A DNA stretch of 64,000 nt. It comes from Monilinia fructicola. Taxonomy: Eukaryota > Ascomycota > Leotiomycetes > Helotiales > Sclerotiniaceae. Below the pieces are notes generated by a model. It saw only the letters and a list, made by a program, of their open reading frames with translations. It did not search any database and was not told where the DNA came from. Shown in pieces: positions 1 through 11,092 of the stretch; position 1 is the first letter of the stretch; every line of letters begins with the position of its first letter. The stretch spans positions 248,001-312,000 of the forward strand of contig VICG01000001.1 in NCBI GenBank assembly GCA_008692225.1, written 5' to 3'. The translations under genes and the position numbers were made by a program.

Positions 1-3000
1 CATTTTTCCATAATATCCCCTACAAACAACATCATCGGAGTCTCCCAAATTACGAGTCGTTTTCGAAGGTAAATTTGCCCTTGGATATGTTTTAATTGAC
101 CTGAGGGGATGTTCTTACAGCTGAATATTGAGAATTATGAAAGTTAGAATGGATTTGGGGGAAGAGAAGAGGAGGCAAGGGGTTGATAGAAGTGTGAGTG
201 GCTTTGAACGTAAGCCGAAACTTATCAAAACCTGAAGTTTAACGTAGATTTCTGAATTCTCTAATCATATACTCAGAGATCAATCATCTGATTTACCAAT
301 TTCAGATCTTATCTCGGGAAGGCATCTCCAACGGAATACCAATGCCGTGAAAATACTAATTCGTATACCATACATTTACCAAGCAGATTTAGCATCGACA
401 CTGTGAACCTTTCTTTCTTTATTACCGAGCTATAGGGATATCCGTTGTCCCGTCGTTCTCGTTACTGCCCATTTTTCATTAATGAGATGAGATGAATGAA
501 TGGAACAGCATCGATAGCTATGAGTTTTTCACAAGAGTCAGGGAGCCCTAAGTTGGAGAACGAAGGAGAGGAGTGCTAGCCGATGAGAATTTGCTTGCCG
601 TGCATATCCGGTGATCTAGTCTTATATTTGGAATTTAGCCTTATTGCTCTTTTGTCTGGAGTTTAAAGCTGGCCTGTAAAGATGTTCAAAGATGAAATCC
701 TTATGGATAGATTGTAAAGCCCAGATACGTACAAAGTAGGGTGTGAAGGGGTAAGTAAGAGAGCAAGAAAATCAAAAGTTGATGGATTGGAGAAAAGTGG
801 AATAGATGACGATCGGGGATTGCCAGAGCTTTAGGGCGAAGGAATAGCCGAGAATCGAAATTGATTACTGAATTAACTAGTTGGCTGAGTATATGAACTG
901 CTTGAGAGACTGGCTTAGAATTGATCTCTCTTCTTCCATAACAGAGTCAAGGAGACACACCTGGTAAACTACAATGTCACATATCAGGAAATTCGAATTT
1001 ATGTTGAAAGCAAGTTGAATATCTGAAGGCTGAGTGGTGCTCTGGCTTTCATAATCGATTGGAGATCTCCAGACTGAGCAGTCAGCTGTGAAAAATATCG
1101 CATGCCTCAAGAAATCAAGTTGAGTAATGCTCATGCGCTTACGAGGAGTTGAAACTACAGTGAGCTACGAAGTTAAATATTTAAAAACAACTGGTTTCTT
1201 CTGCCTTTTGCTCCATGGCTTTCATATCCGACATAAAGATGCAAGTAAAAATGTGAAACAGTGATCTACAAACATGGGTGATGAGGCTAAGGGCATGGGC
1301 AAGATAGAGAATGCGACTTTGAGATGAGTGGAATGACTGAGCATCATCATGCCCTTTTATTCGAAATATTGATGGAAAGTATAAGAACATATCCTTAACA
1401 TCAGAAACAAACCCAGTTGTTGGTGGAACTGTGCAAATTAGAAGCATCATCAAGGATGATAAAATATAAATTAGTCCGCACAATACTTGCAAAGAAGGTA
1501 CTTTCTTTCTCCTCGGGGCTCCTTTTCTCTGTAAGAGACTTTGAGTACTTAGTATCAGTAAACAGCGAATCGTAATTCATAAACGCCCAAACATCAAACA
1601 TCAAACATCAAACTGTAAAGATATCATGATTTACCGATTCACCACTTGACAAAAGACGAATAAACAGTGTCATTCGCACATCAAGTTCCAAAACTATAGA
1701 GGATTCAATGTGAATCATAGCCCCAGCAAACCACTCAGTTTTATCAAGTTAGAATTCACAGCCCTTTTAGATTTCTCTTCGTTTCAGACAATGATAAGAG
1801 TGCGGTCACCACTTATTACTTGCAAACCAGGGGAAAAATAACTTTCCCCGCTTCACAAGATCACAACTTGCTCTGCTGTTCTCCCAGTCTGTTTGTGTCT
1901 TGATATATGGATTTCTGATCACATGGAAGGCAAATTAGAGTAGACATATTCCATGCTTGATTCAGGACTGTTGTCACCGTCAAGTATTGAACCTTCGCTC
2001 TCTTTATGATTTTTACCCATCTGGTGATGTACATAATTTAATGACGGTGGGTATTGCCTGCTTGTTAACAAAGGCAAACAAGAACTCTGGTCGTAAAATC
2101 AATACATTAATTTGTAAACTAGAACATCCAAATGGAGGGGTCTACACTCTCCAACGCCGTTCTACAACCTTCATCATCCAATACAGGAGTTTGATCATCT
2201 GAAGAAGCGGCGAGCTGATTATGTTGAAGACACGAAATTGAAATAGTAAGAGATGATGGAGCAAAAAATGAATTATTGTTGATCACTCAACGGGTCTGAA
2301 GTAAATGAAACTATTCACAGCCATATGAAGGGGATGGAGAGGTTGTTGTAGATCATGGGTCCATTGAGTGGTGATCATCAAATCAGAAGCCCCTATGCTG
2401 CAATTCTATCGCTGGACAATTTACAGACGGCTTCGAGAGTTATTTGTAGTCTTCCAATCAAAATCAAAATAAGTATCAGTCAGAAGTATTCACAAATATC
2501 ATCATGAGTAGCTGGAACCTTCAATACTGGATTTAAGTTTAATGTTCCATCATTCTGTTCAGTGGTGACAAGAGCTCTCGAATATTATAATCCAAAGAAT
2601 AAAAGGTATTGCAATGATTTCCGTTGGTCGAAATCTCAGCACATTCTCGCCGTCTCTAAGCCCCCCTTTTGAATCTGAGCACTAATCAATAATTGGAACT
2701 CCTCGGCCCCAACATGATCCATGAATAAGCTTTATACGGGATGTATTTCTTTCTTTCCCTCCTAATGATGTGAGGATTGATTAACTACAGAGAAAACCGA
2801 TAGGGGTACTTCAGGTCTCGCATCAGTGAGCTTGCACCAACTCAATAGTAAAACATTTTATACTGAAAGGAAAGAAAAGAAAAGAAGAAGGAGAAGTAGA
2901 AAATTGGGATGTGAAAGGTTAAAATGAGGAAGGGTAATTTCTGGAATCTCACTACATTGATTGTAGATAGATATCAGAAAGAGTGCTTTTAGGGTCAGGC

Positions 3001-3188
3001 TCTTGGTATTATTATATTGCTTGTTCCATGACTTCATGAGATCTCTGCTTTATGTTCTCTGTGCAGTCCAAATATCCGCTCCATCGATCCAAAACCCAGA
3101 ACGTGCTAAAACTCGTATCTATTTCTCTCGAAGAATATAAAGGGCAAATGATATAATTACGAAGTGAATTAAAAGATCCGCAAATTCG
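1..3188. other. No confident gene
   Basis: Moderately AT-rich DNA with only short ORFs of 60-100 codons on either strand. None shows a recognisable domain or a convincing chain of exons. It may hold distal regulatory sequence or a long UTR. Given the indel rate seen elsewhere in this window, a broken small gene cannot be excluded. Confidence 0.5.
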
Positions 3189-4511
3189 TTACTTCAACCT
3201 CCCAAAATCTTTACTCGTCTCGTCCCCCCATTCCTTACTCTCATTCCATCCTGTCTCAAACCCTACCGTGCCGTCCACTCTGACAACTTTCCCTCTATCC
3301 CACTCTCTACTCTCTCCCTTTCCCCTCCACTTGACATCCTCTTCCCTTTTCTCACCCAATCCACCCCTCTCCCACTTTTTAACCTCCTCTTCCGAAAATC
3401 CTGCATCTCTTAATCTGTTCGCTCCTTGCGTTTGCCATTTCTGTCGATCACGTAATGCCTCGAGCGCTTGATCCCAATCATCTTCTGCTGCATCTTCAAG
3501 CTGTACATCAGTTTTTGGATCGTAGTCGGCGTGGAAACGAGAATCCATGATAGAGGTAGTTCCAAGAGAAGCCGCACCACGGCCACGAATTCGAAGGGGC
3601 TGTCTTTCGCTGGCGAGACGGGGGCCAATTATGGAATCTAGGGGGTCAGAATCGGATTCTTGTTCCGGTTCTGATTTCTTTTTAGGTCGCGAGGAGGAAG
3701 GTTTGTGTGGTCGATGGGAGGATTTCCTTTCATCTTCAGAGGCTGGTGAGAGGGAACGCTTTGATCTGCGACGGGGTGATCGATCTCTTTCCCTATAACC
3801 TGATTCCTTGCTACGGTATTCTCTCGGCGAACGTGACCTTTCTCTGCGCCTTCTCCTCCTCCCCTCCTCCGTGTGCTCTTTATCTTCAGAAATACTCCGT
3901 CTCCGTCTATGCTCTCTTCTCTGGGATTTATTATCTTCCTCCGAATCATCCTCCTGATATTTATTCCTCCTATCCCTAGAACTTCGTTTATCCTCGTTGA
4001 AGTATTTGTCATCTTGTTTCGTCTCAGTACGTCTTGACTCCCGCCTTCGATGGCCTATTAATTCCGCAGAAATATCTATATCTTTCCTGCGGTTTCTGCG
4101 ATCAACATCATCTGCATCTCTCGACTTCAGTATATTCCCTTCAGCCACTCGTCCAGAATCCTCCCGTTTCCTCTTTGCCGGGCCCCCCAAAATCGCCTTG
4201 ATATCCCCCAACTGCCTCCTCCTAATGTCAACCGGCGCAATGTTCCTTTGTCTTCCCCCATTCGATAAACTCTCTAATCTAGCCCGTGCCTCTGCTGCTT
4301 CTTTAGCCAACAATGCGCTATTATGATTATCCGTATCTCTTATAATATTTCGTAGGAACCGGGTATTGGGTTTAGGTTTGTTGGCTGGTGGCTTTGATTC
4401 TTTGGCATATGCTTCCAGACCCATTGAGGAGTATTTGATGGAGCTAACTTTTGCATCTTTAGCTAGGAGATCAGCGACATAGTCATCAGTTAGGTAGGTA
4501 TCGTTTGCCAT
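3189..4511 (-). CDS. RS-rich nuclear protein, possible pre-mRNA splicing factor
   Basis: Intronless 440-residue ORF. Residues 1-75 form a conserved-looking start (MANDTYLTDDYVADLLAKDA, then a GLEAYAKESK stretch and PNTRFLRNIIRDTDNHN). Residues about 150-290 are dominated by Arg, Ser, Lys and Glu, with many RS, RR and RE pairs and several potential nuclear localisation signals, as in splicing-associated proteins. A second ordered block follows (DPLDSIIGPRLASERQ, then a C-terminal segment with DDWDQALEALRDRQKW and GFSEEEVKKWERGG). I recall fungal proteins of this form being annotated as pre-mRNA-splicing factor 38B, but the name is from memory and the family is poorly characterised. The role in splicing is inferred mainly from composition. 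The ORFs on the opposite strand here are shadows of the RS codons. Confidence 0.8.
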   Translation of the reverse strand: MANDTYLTDDYVADLLAKDAKVSSIKYSSMGLEAYAKESKPPANKPKPNTRFLRNIIRDTDNHNSALLAKEAAEARARLESLSNGGRQRNIAPVDIRRRQLGDIKAILGGPAKRKREDSGRVAEGNILKSRDADDVDRRNRRKDIDISAELIGHRRRESRRTETKQDDKYFNEDKRSSRDRRNKYQEDDSEEDNKSQRREHRRRRSISEDKEHTEEGRRRRRRERSRSPREYRSKESGYRERDRSPRRRSKRSLSPASEDERKSSHRPHKPSSSRPKKKSEPEQESDSDPLDSIIGPRLASERQPLRIRGRGAASLGTTSIMDSRFHADYDPKTDVQLEDAAEDDWDQALEALRDRQKWQTQGANRLRDAGFSEEEVKKWERGGLGEKREEDVKWRGKGESREWDRGKVVRVDGTVGFETGWNESKEWGDETSKDFGRLK

Positions 4512-5105
4512 AGTTGTGATCGGCCGTGATGAGTTGCGATTATGGTACTAGGCTGTGAGGTGATAGGAGGAGATGCGAAGGAAATGGATAACGAGAGTTA
4601 AGTTGTTGCACTTCCAAAAATTCTAGGTCAACTTCGACGCTGAGGTCATGAGGTATGTAATGAAGCGTAAAGATAGAATGCAAAGCGAAGTGAAGAACCA
4701 AATGTGACATGAATGTTGAAATGGGGTTTGGAGCCTTACGAAGTGTGTTGACGGTTGCTATCTCACTTTCTGAGATATGATGTAGAGACACCCTAATCGG
4801 ATAATGTAGCATAATTGTCAGCAAGCAACGCTGAAACGGAACCCAGATATCCAAAAAGAGGTGTGATCTTATATAAAATATTCACCGCTCGGCAGAATAA
4901 TTCGAAGTAAACAATGAATGCGACAACCCCTCTGGTTTCCAAACCGTCAAATCGCAAAATCTGCAATTGCAGTCGCATTGATCAACAAACATCTTACTTT
5001 TCAGATAACCTGCGCTACATCAACACTCTGCCGTATACTTTACCATTTTCTCTCGCCTAAATCCTCAACAAGTCCTCATTGTAAACACATTCCAGGTCTC
5101 ACAAC

Positions 5106-6069
5106 ATGGCGCAATCACCCCAAACCGTGCTCACCACCCTCCACAAACTTCAGAAATCTCACGAGCTCAGTATAATAAAACTGAGCGAACCAGTCTCCGC
5201 GCCCTTGAAATCGGGCGATCGTACATCCAATGGTTCGGCAGCAGATCCACTCGAGAACCCCTCTCCTGCAAGTTTGGAGGCCGATCTGGAGCATTATAAA
5301 GTAAAATTTATCTTTCCCTCCTCCTTTCTACCCACTCCTTTATTCCTTCGCCCATTGAATCATACCCCCAAATGCGACCCTCGTACTAACACTCCATCCC
5401 CAGGAACTCTTCTCCAAACTCCGCTTCTCCTACCTCGAACAAGTAACCAAAGAAAAGTTCATCCGTGCCATTGTCGGGGACCCCCCCCTCGTCGTCGAAC
5501 ATCAAGAAAACATCGATTTGGAAGCCACATTACTCAACTCTAAATCCGCACTCAAGGCGCAGAAAGTCGAGGTCGCGGAGCTCGTCGAGGAGCTCGAGAA
5601 GAGGGGCCGAGAATTGTGCAGGAAATATGAGCATGTCCAGCTGCAAACCAAACAACTCGAGGAGCTACCCAAGAAAATCGAAGGACTGGAAGAAAGCATT
5701 CAAAAATTAAAAGGGGAGCAGAATGCCGGGCCGGGGGAAGAAGGGGGCCATCCGAATCTCCGACTAGGACTTGATAAAACGAGAGAATTGGTAGCACAGA
5801 GAGAAAAGGAGAAGAGAGATTTGGATAGACAGCTTGAGCAATTACAAGTACTTGTTCCGAGGAAAAACAAGGAGGCTGAGAGGTTGAATGCCGAGTTGGT
5901 CGTGTTAGAAGCGAAGAGAACGACGAGCATGGCAGCAGCCAGAGAGGCGAAGAGGAGAAAGGAAGAAGTTGCAGGGGGTGTAGGGGACGATTTGGAGGAA
6001 AGAGGCAGATGGTGGAGGGGGGTTGAAGTGGGATTGAGAGGCATGTTAGGGGTAGGGGACGAGGCGTAG
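5106..6069 (+). CDS. Coiled-coil protein, possible Sim4/CENP-K-type kinetochore subunit
   Basis: Two exons, 5106-5300 and 5404-6069, with a 103-nt GT-AG intron (gtaaaa donor, cccag acceptor) joining in phase 0 to give about 286 residues. The N-terminus is polar. The exon junction creates the block ELFSKLRFSYLEQVTKEKFI, followed by a long charged coiled coil (residues about 100-260) rich in Glu, Lys and Leu, with heptad-like LVEELEKRGRELCRKYEHV and QLEELPKKIEGLEESIQKLK. The LRFSYLEQVTKEKF segment reminds me of fungal inner-kinetochore Sim4-complex subunits (CENP-K class). Length and architecture fit, but I cannot separate CENP-K from other Sim4/Fta subunits by eye. The coiled-coil assignment is secure; the kinetochore role is inference. 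Confidence 0.75.
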
Positions 6070-7384
6070 AATGATTTTCAACCCGGTGCTGCAGAGACGG
6101 ATTTTCGTAGGAGTTTAGGTTGGTCTTCTGAAATACGGGAAGGCGAAGGAATGGAATCGAATGGCGAATTTGGATAACCCAGGAGTTTACGGTTAAGTCA
6201 GTTAGTCTGTTGGTTAGTTGGTTAGCTTGGGATTTGAGATATCCTTTACAGAAAGAATACCACATCTTCATCATCTTCATCTTCTTCCCCTTCTTCTCAT
6301 CCTTAAAACTCAACTCTAATAAAGCGCTACCTAGATCCTATACTATAATAGGTATATAGGTATTATTCGAGTATATCATATCCTACCTAACCTTCACCTA
6401 CCTACCTACCTACCCCATCTCAAAAACTCCACCACCAAAGAAAAAAGCCATCGCATCGCATTACATTACATTATATCAATCAACGACATCGTGCGATGAT
6501 GATAATTGTAATTCAAATACTTTGTAGAGACGGGGGAGGGGATTCGTCTACACTACCTACCTATTTGTCTACCTGCCTGTCTCCAGGGCCAGGTAGGTGT
6601 AGAATATTTTGGTTAGGGATGGCTGGTAGATTTCTCTTGATTATTTACTAGTGTATATCACTCACTCGCTGCCTATATACTGTATCGGTCTATATGATGG
6701 ATGGGTGGATGCATTGGAAGTTCGAGGCCTGTGCACAGATTCACCGTTCGGTCAACATCAAACATTCAAATTCGCAATGAAGCTGTGGAGTGGTTATCAC
6801 TTTGTGTTCGTTCTTCTCTCTCTTCATTCTCCATCAGTCGTTCGCTCGTCTGCCCTTTATCACTCTTTGATCCATACAGCCTAGAACGCATCGTATCGTC
6901 TAATCTCATGCCATGGATTTCATCCCATCCCGTACCGTCCCGTACCGTCACCAGAATAGAATACAGGACACACCCGACCCTTTCCATGTTCCCTTTCCCT
7001 TTCCCCGCCCATTCATACAACTCAATCCTTCACCCAGCCATCCATCCCTCATGTATTAGTAACAAAGTAAGTATCAAGGTAAAGTAAAGTTATTTTCTCC
7101 CATTCCTTTTTGAAGATTCGATTTGCTCGCGCCTCTGTGCTAGACAAACACCAACCCTATCCCCGAGAAAATGAAATACGCCTCGTCTCGTCTTCATCGC
7201 TCAACGAGGCATGCATGCAGAAGGATTGTATTCGCAATAAGAAACTTGTTTGTGTATGTTCCAAAGTCAAAGGCAGAAACAAGAAAGAAATGCACAAAGG
7301 TACTGTGTTGTTGTTACATGGAATTGGAACTTGAGGAACCCGGAACAGAAGAAAAGAAACAAAAAGGCTGTTGGATAATTAAGC
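6070..7384. other. Intergenic, shared 3' region
   Basis: Tail-to-tail spacer between the coiled-coil gene and GDT1. It contains a CTAC/CCTA tetranucleotide tract around 6390-6415 and another near 6550-6600, but no convincing gene. The ORFs of up to 128 codons here lack domains. Confidence 0.6.
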
Positions 7385-9189
7385 TCAAGCGTAGTATAAA
7401 GCTTCGACAAGATAGATGACTCCGAAGATTAAAAAGGCAATTGCACCTCCCAATGTTACTGTGAAATGATTAGCATTAGATGGTTCGTGATGTGATTCCA
7501 ACAACATTCGAACTTACCAACTCTTAAGCTCACTTTCCCGGCAATAGCTCTTCCTCCAATAACGGCCACACCAGTACATACAGCATGACCACTAACTGCA
7601 CCACCAGTCACCCACCAGTAATCTTGACCGGCAGCCATGGCAATCGTTGCAATTTGACTACGGTCACCCCATTCCCCAAGGAAAGTCATAACGAAGGTTT
7701 GTACCCAAGCTGGACTTAAGAGTAATGAAAGAAGGTTGTTCAAGCCACCTGCAATACCTTTCAATGTGGATCGTTTAGGAGAAGGAGATCGATCTGGTGA
7801 TGATGAGGGGCTTCGTGGTGGAGATGGAAGACGGGATCCTGATCTGGATTTTCTTGTGCTGGCCCGCTGTCCCCCTCCAAGACCCATCTCGAGGGCATAT
7901 GGGGAGACAGATGATCGTCTTCGTCCCTGCTGCTTTGCCAAATGTTCTTTCTCTTCGAGTTCCATTTCTACCTCTTTCAATTCTTCCGTCACACCCTCGT
8001 CTGGACTCATAGCTAGACCTTCTTTCAATAAACGTCCTCCAAAGACCAAGAATAATCCAGCGGCAAGGAAATTTGTGAATCGTTTTGGAATCAAGGTAGG
8101 CACTGCATGGCCTAATACGGCGGAAAGAACAGTCATAGCTATTAATGCGGAAAAGGCGGCAGAGAATACCAGGAGACGATCATGCTTCATGGCCATTAAT
8201 GCTGCGATCAAAAATGTTTTGTCTCCAATCTCGGAAAACAGAATCATTGTGAGCGAAAGAAGATATGAATGTAGAGGCTGAATAAGACCCTCATTGCCCT
8301 CTCCTTCTAATTCAAGCTTTGTAGCAGCCTTTGAATCCGGTTTCGTAATATCTAGGTGGTCCTTATTGGCCGAATTAGGAATTGGGTGAGGATCATTATT
8401 TGTCTTGTCTGGAAGATCTGTAGGTTTGTCCAGGCCGGCGAGATTATCGGTACTATCAGTTATCTTGTCATCAGTCTCCTTGTTCTTCTTCGTCGTCGGA
8501 TCCTTCTTCTGCGAATCCTTAGTATCACCCTGTAGTTTTTGTTCGGTATCGTGAGGTATCGGAGGTGCCTCTTTGGGTGACGCTGGTTTATTTTCCGCCT
8601 TCTCCCCTGTTTGACTTTCTTGACCCTTTCGCGTCTTTTCTTTCTCACTCACACCTCCCTCGGTACCTGTTGTGCCCTGTTTAGGTAATGCTCGACTTGG
8701 ATCATTCATAACTCCATCATTGCTCTGGGGGATCTTGGTGCCATCTGCAGCAAGCATAATCACCTCTTTTGGCGCGGATGGTTTCACTTTAGGTGGCACA
8801 ACCAATTCTCCATCATTAAGCTTGGAATTGGAGTTCTTCGAATCTTTGGAATCTTTGGAGTCTTTCTTGTCCGTTTTATCACCTGCCGTAGCATCCTTCT
8901 CCGGGTCACCTTTGGTGGTATCTACGAATGGTCCAGCATGTGGTTTTCCATCTCTACCATCGACCGGCGCATCTTTTGTACCAACGTCATATTTTGGTTT
9001 ATTATCGGTAACACCAGTGACAGCCGATGATGCACCGTATCCAGAATCGACCTTGTTCTTTCCAGTTTGCGCATCAGTGTCTTTCGAGAGGGTTGATTGT
9101 ATATTATCTTGTGCCGCCGGAGATAGAGCTAGAGCCAATGATGGCAATAAAAGTAAAAGGAATGAAGATTGCTTTCTCCGGAATCTCAT
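7385..9189 (-). CDS. GDT1: Gdt1/TMEM165 (UPF0016) Golgi Mn2+/Ca2+:H+ transporter
   Basis: Exon 1 is 9189-7518, an intron covers 7517-7459, and exon 2 is 7458-7385; splicing gives about 581 residues ending in a typical Gdt1 last helix (AIAFLIFGVIYLVEALYYA). Residues 1-22 are a signal peptide (LLLLLPSLALALS). Residues about 23-290 are a long hydrophilic, probably lumenal segment rich in Lys, Asp, Ser and Thr. The two family signatures follow: EIGDKT at about 320-325 and EWGDRS at about 506-511, each starting a three-helix half of the transporter. Between the halves lies a Ser/Arg-Pro-rich cytosolic loop. Known members supply Mn2+ to Golgi glycosylation enzymes and help Ca2+ homeostasis. The yeast protein is roughly half this length, so the lumenal extension is unusual. 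Confidence 0.93.
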
Positions 9190-11092
9190 CTTGAATCTTA
9201 TACCTTTCGATTGAAGTTGACAGATGTAATGGAATGAATGGTAGTTGAGAGGGTGAAAACCGGCTTGGTCAGGGGCAGAGAGGGATTATTGGAAGGGATT
9301 ATTGGATAGGAAATGTGAATCCTCTATTGTATGGGCCAAGTTCGAAATGACGTGTCTATATCTTTTGAATGTAAGAAGCTGTCAGGTATTTTTGTAAGGT
9401 TAAACAACATACCTCTTGAAGATGTATGTATCATGAAAGAGATGTATTGGGGGGAGGGGGAAATGAGTTGAAATGGTAGAGTTTTGGATGAAAGTATAAC
9501 AGATTATTTGTTCGTTCTAGGAGCATCGAAAGAGGGAGGAAATGGGATCCGCTCTACTCCGTACAGTATGGATGTGGCTTTGGGTGTGGCTTTAGATGTG
9601 GCTGTGGAAGTGGTGTTGTATCTTGACTTGTGATTGGTTACCTGGGTACGTCCAAGGCACTACTTGGTAGGAATTGCATTTATTAATAGACATTTTCCTC
9701 TTATATCAATTCTTTTGGTTAGCAGATTGCAGAATCCGTCGGGTTTGAGGCTTTAGCTAGTCCCAGAACGGTTCAATACATGATCCCCGTGGACCTACTT
9801 GATAGCCCTAGTTCGGATAGAGAACTTGAAACCCCCTGAGTAGATTAATTACAAGACTATCGATAAGTATCTGAAGTATCCGATCCATCTACTCCGTAGA
9901 TACTAGTAGTTGGAATATGTATCAAATTTTGCCGTACATGAGGAGACTCTGGGTAATGTTAGTTGAACTGATTACATCTGTCCAGATAATACAGGTAATA
10001 TGTAAATGTCATTAGGAAATACATAGGTAGCCAGCTGAGGGGATAAGAAGAAGATAAGTAGAGGATACATACCAGTACAATAACCTTACATACAATACTT
10101 GAATCCTTATTACCTACTGTCCCTAGTACTCATCCAGTCATTCGCTTGTTTGCCATGGATGAAATGAATACTAGACATCTATTATTATTAGGTAGGTAGG
10201 GAAGTACCCAGGAGGGAAGGGGTAGAACCCGTATCTCTTTATATCCCTTCATCTAGACCGTTCCTCAAAAGGGGAAAAGGATCAGAACTACCTAGGTACC
10301 TAGTAGGTGCCTAGGCAATTCCCAACTTCCCTTCATTATTTGACTTTGATCGATCAATACGCTCCAATAGAATGAAGATCCAAGGTGAGTTAGTTGTGTA
10401 GTATATTTTGGATTGGGGTTGAGCATATTCTTAATGGTGTCGAGCTGAGGGCTAGGGTTGTATTAATCACTTCAAAGTTCATACGTACCCGATCAGATAG
10501 AATCTCCCGTATCCATGGATCCACGGATCCACGGATATTACAAGTGGTTCAGACGTTACTATACCATATATTGATTGTACTGGCACCATCATACAGTGAG
10601 ACTGCGGGTTGTTTGTCTGAAAGCTTTGATACCTCAAATTCCAATTCACCAAGCCTGATAAAGAGAAACCATCGAGCGAGTTCTTTTGCAATCAGCCTTG
10701 AATCTACCTGTAACTTGAAAAATCATGTTTATCATTCTCATTCTCCAATTTAGCCCAAACTGGACGAGATCCTTGCCCCGGGCCATCATTACAAGGGATA
10801 TTTCGTCAACCGATCAAGAGCGAATGTCATAAGCACGTGATCGCGTGATTTTATTGCCTCGACTATCAGGTTCCAAGGCAGTTTCCCCGCTTCCGTCTGG
10901 ATCTCTACCCAGCAACCCAAATGCAACACAAAACAAAGCGCGTCTGCTCATCCACACCACACTACGACATCAACTCCACCCACCCACGCTTTCGATCCCC
11001 ATCAAAAGATTGACGATAAGATACAATACTGACTGTGCGAAACTACTTGGGCTCGGTCGGCTATTGTTTAGGATCATATTGGGATCTTCAAT
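9190..11092. other. Intergenic region between divergent promoters
   Basis: Head-to-head spacer between GDT1 and the TRF-like gene. It contains GGATGTGGCTTTGG-type short repeats near 9570-9620 and TAGG/CCTA tetranucleotide clusters near 10190 and 10290-10310 (cctaggtacctagtaggtgc). The 10394-10753 ORF has no recognisable domain. The stretch just upstream of 11093 is probably the promoter of the telobox gene. Confidence 0.5.

Noticed and set aside
3268..4326. Opposite-strand ORFs across the RS-rich gene
   Set aside because: Arg/Ser codon runs leave the other strand open; no domains, and the minus-strand 440-residue frame is clearly the coding one.
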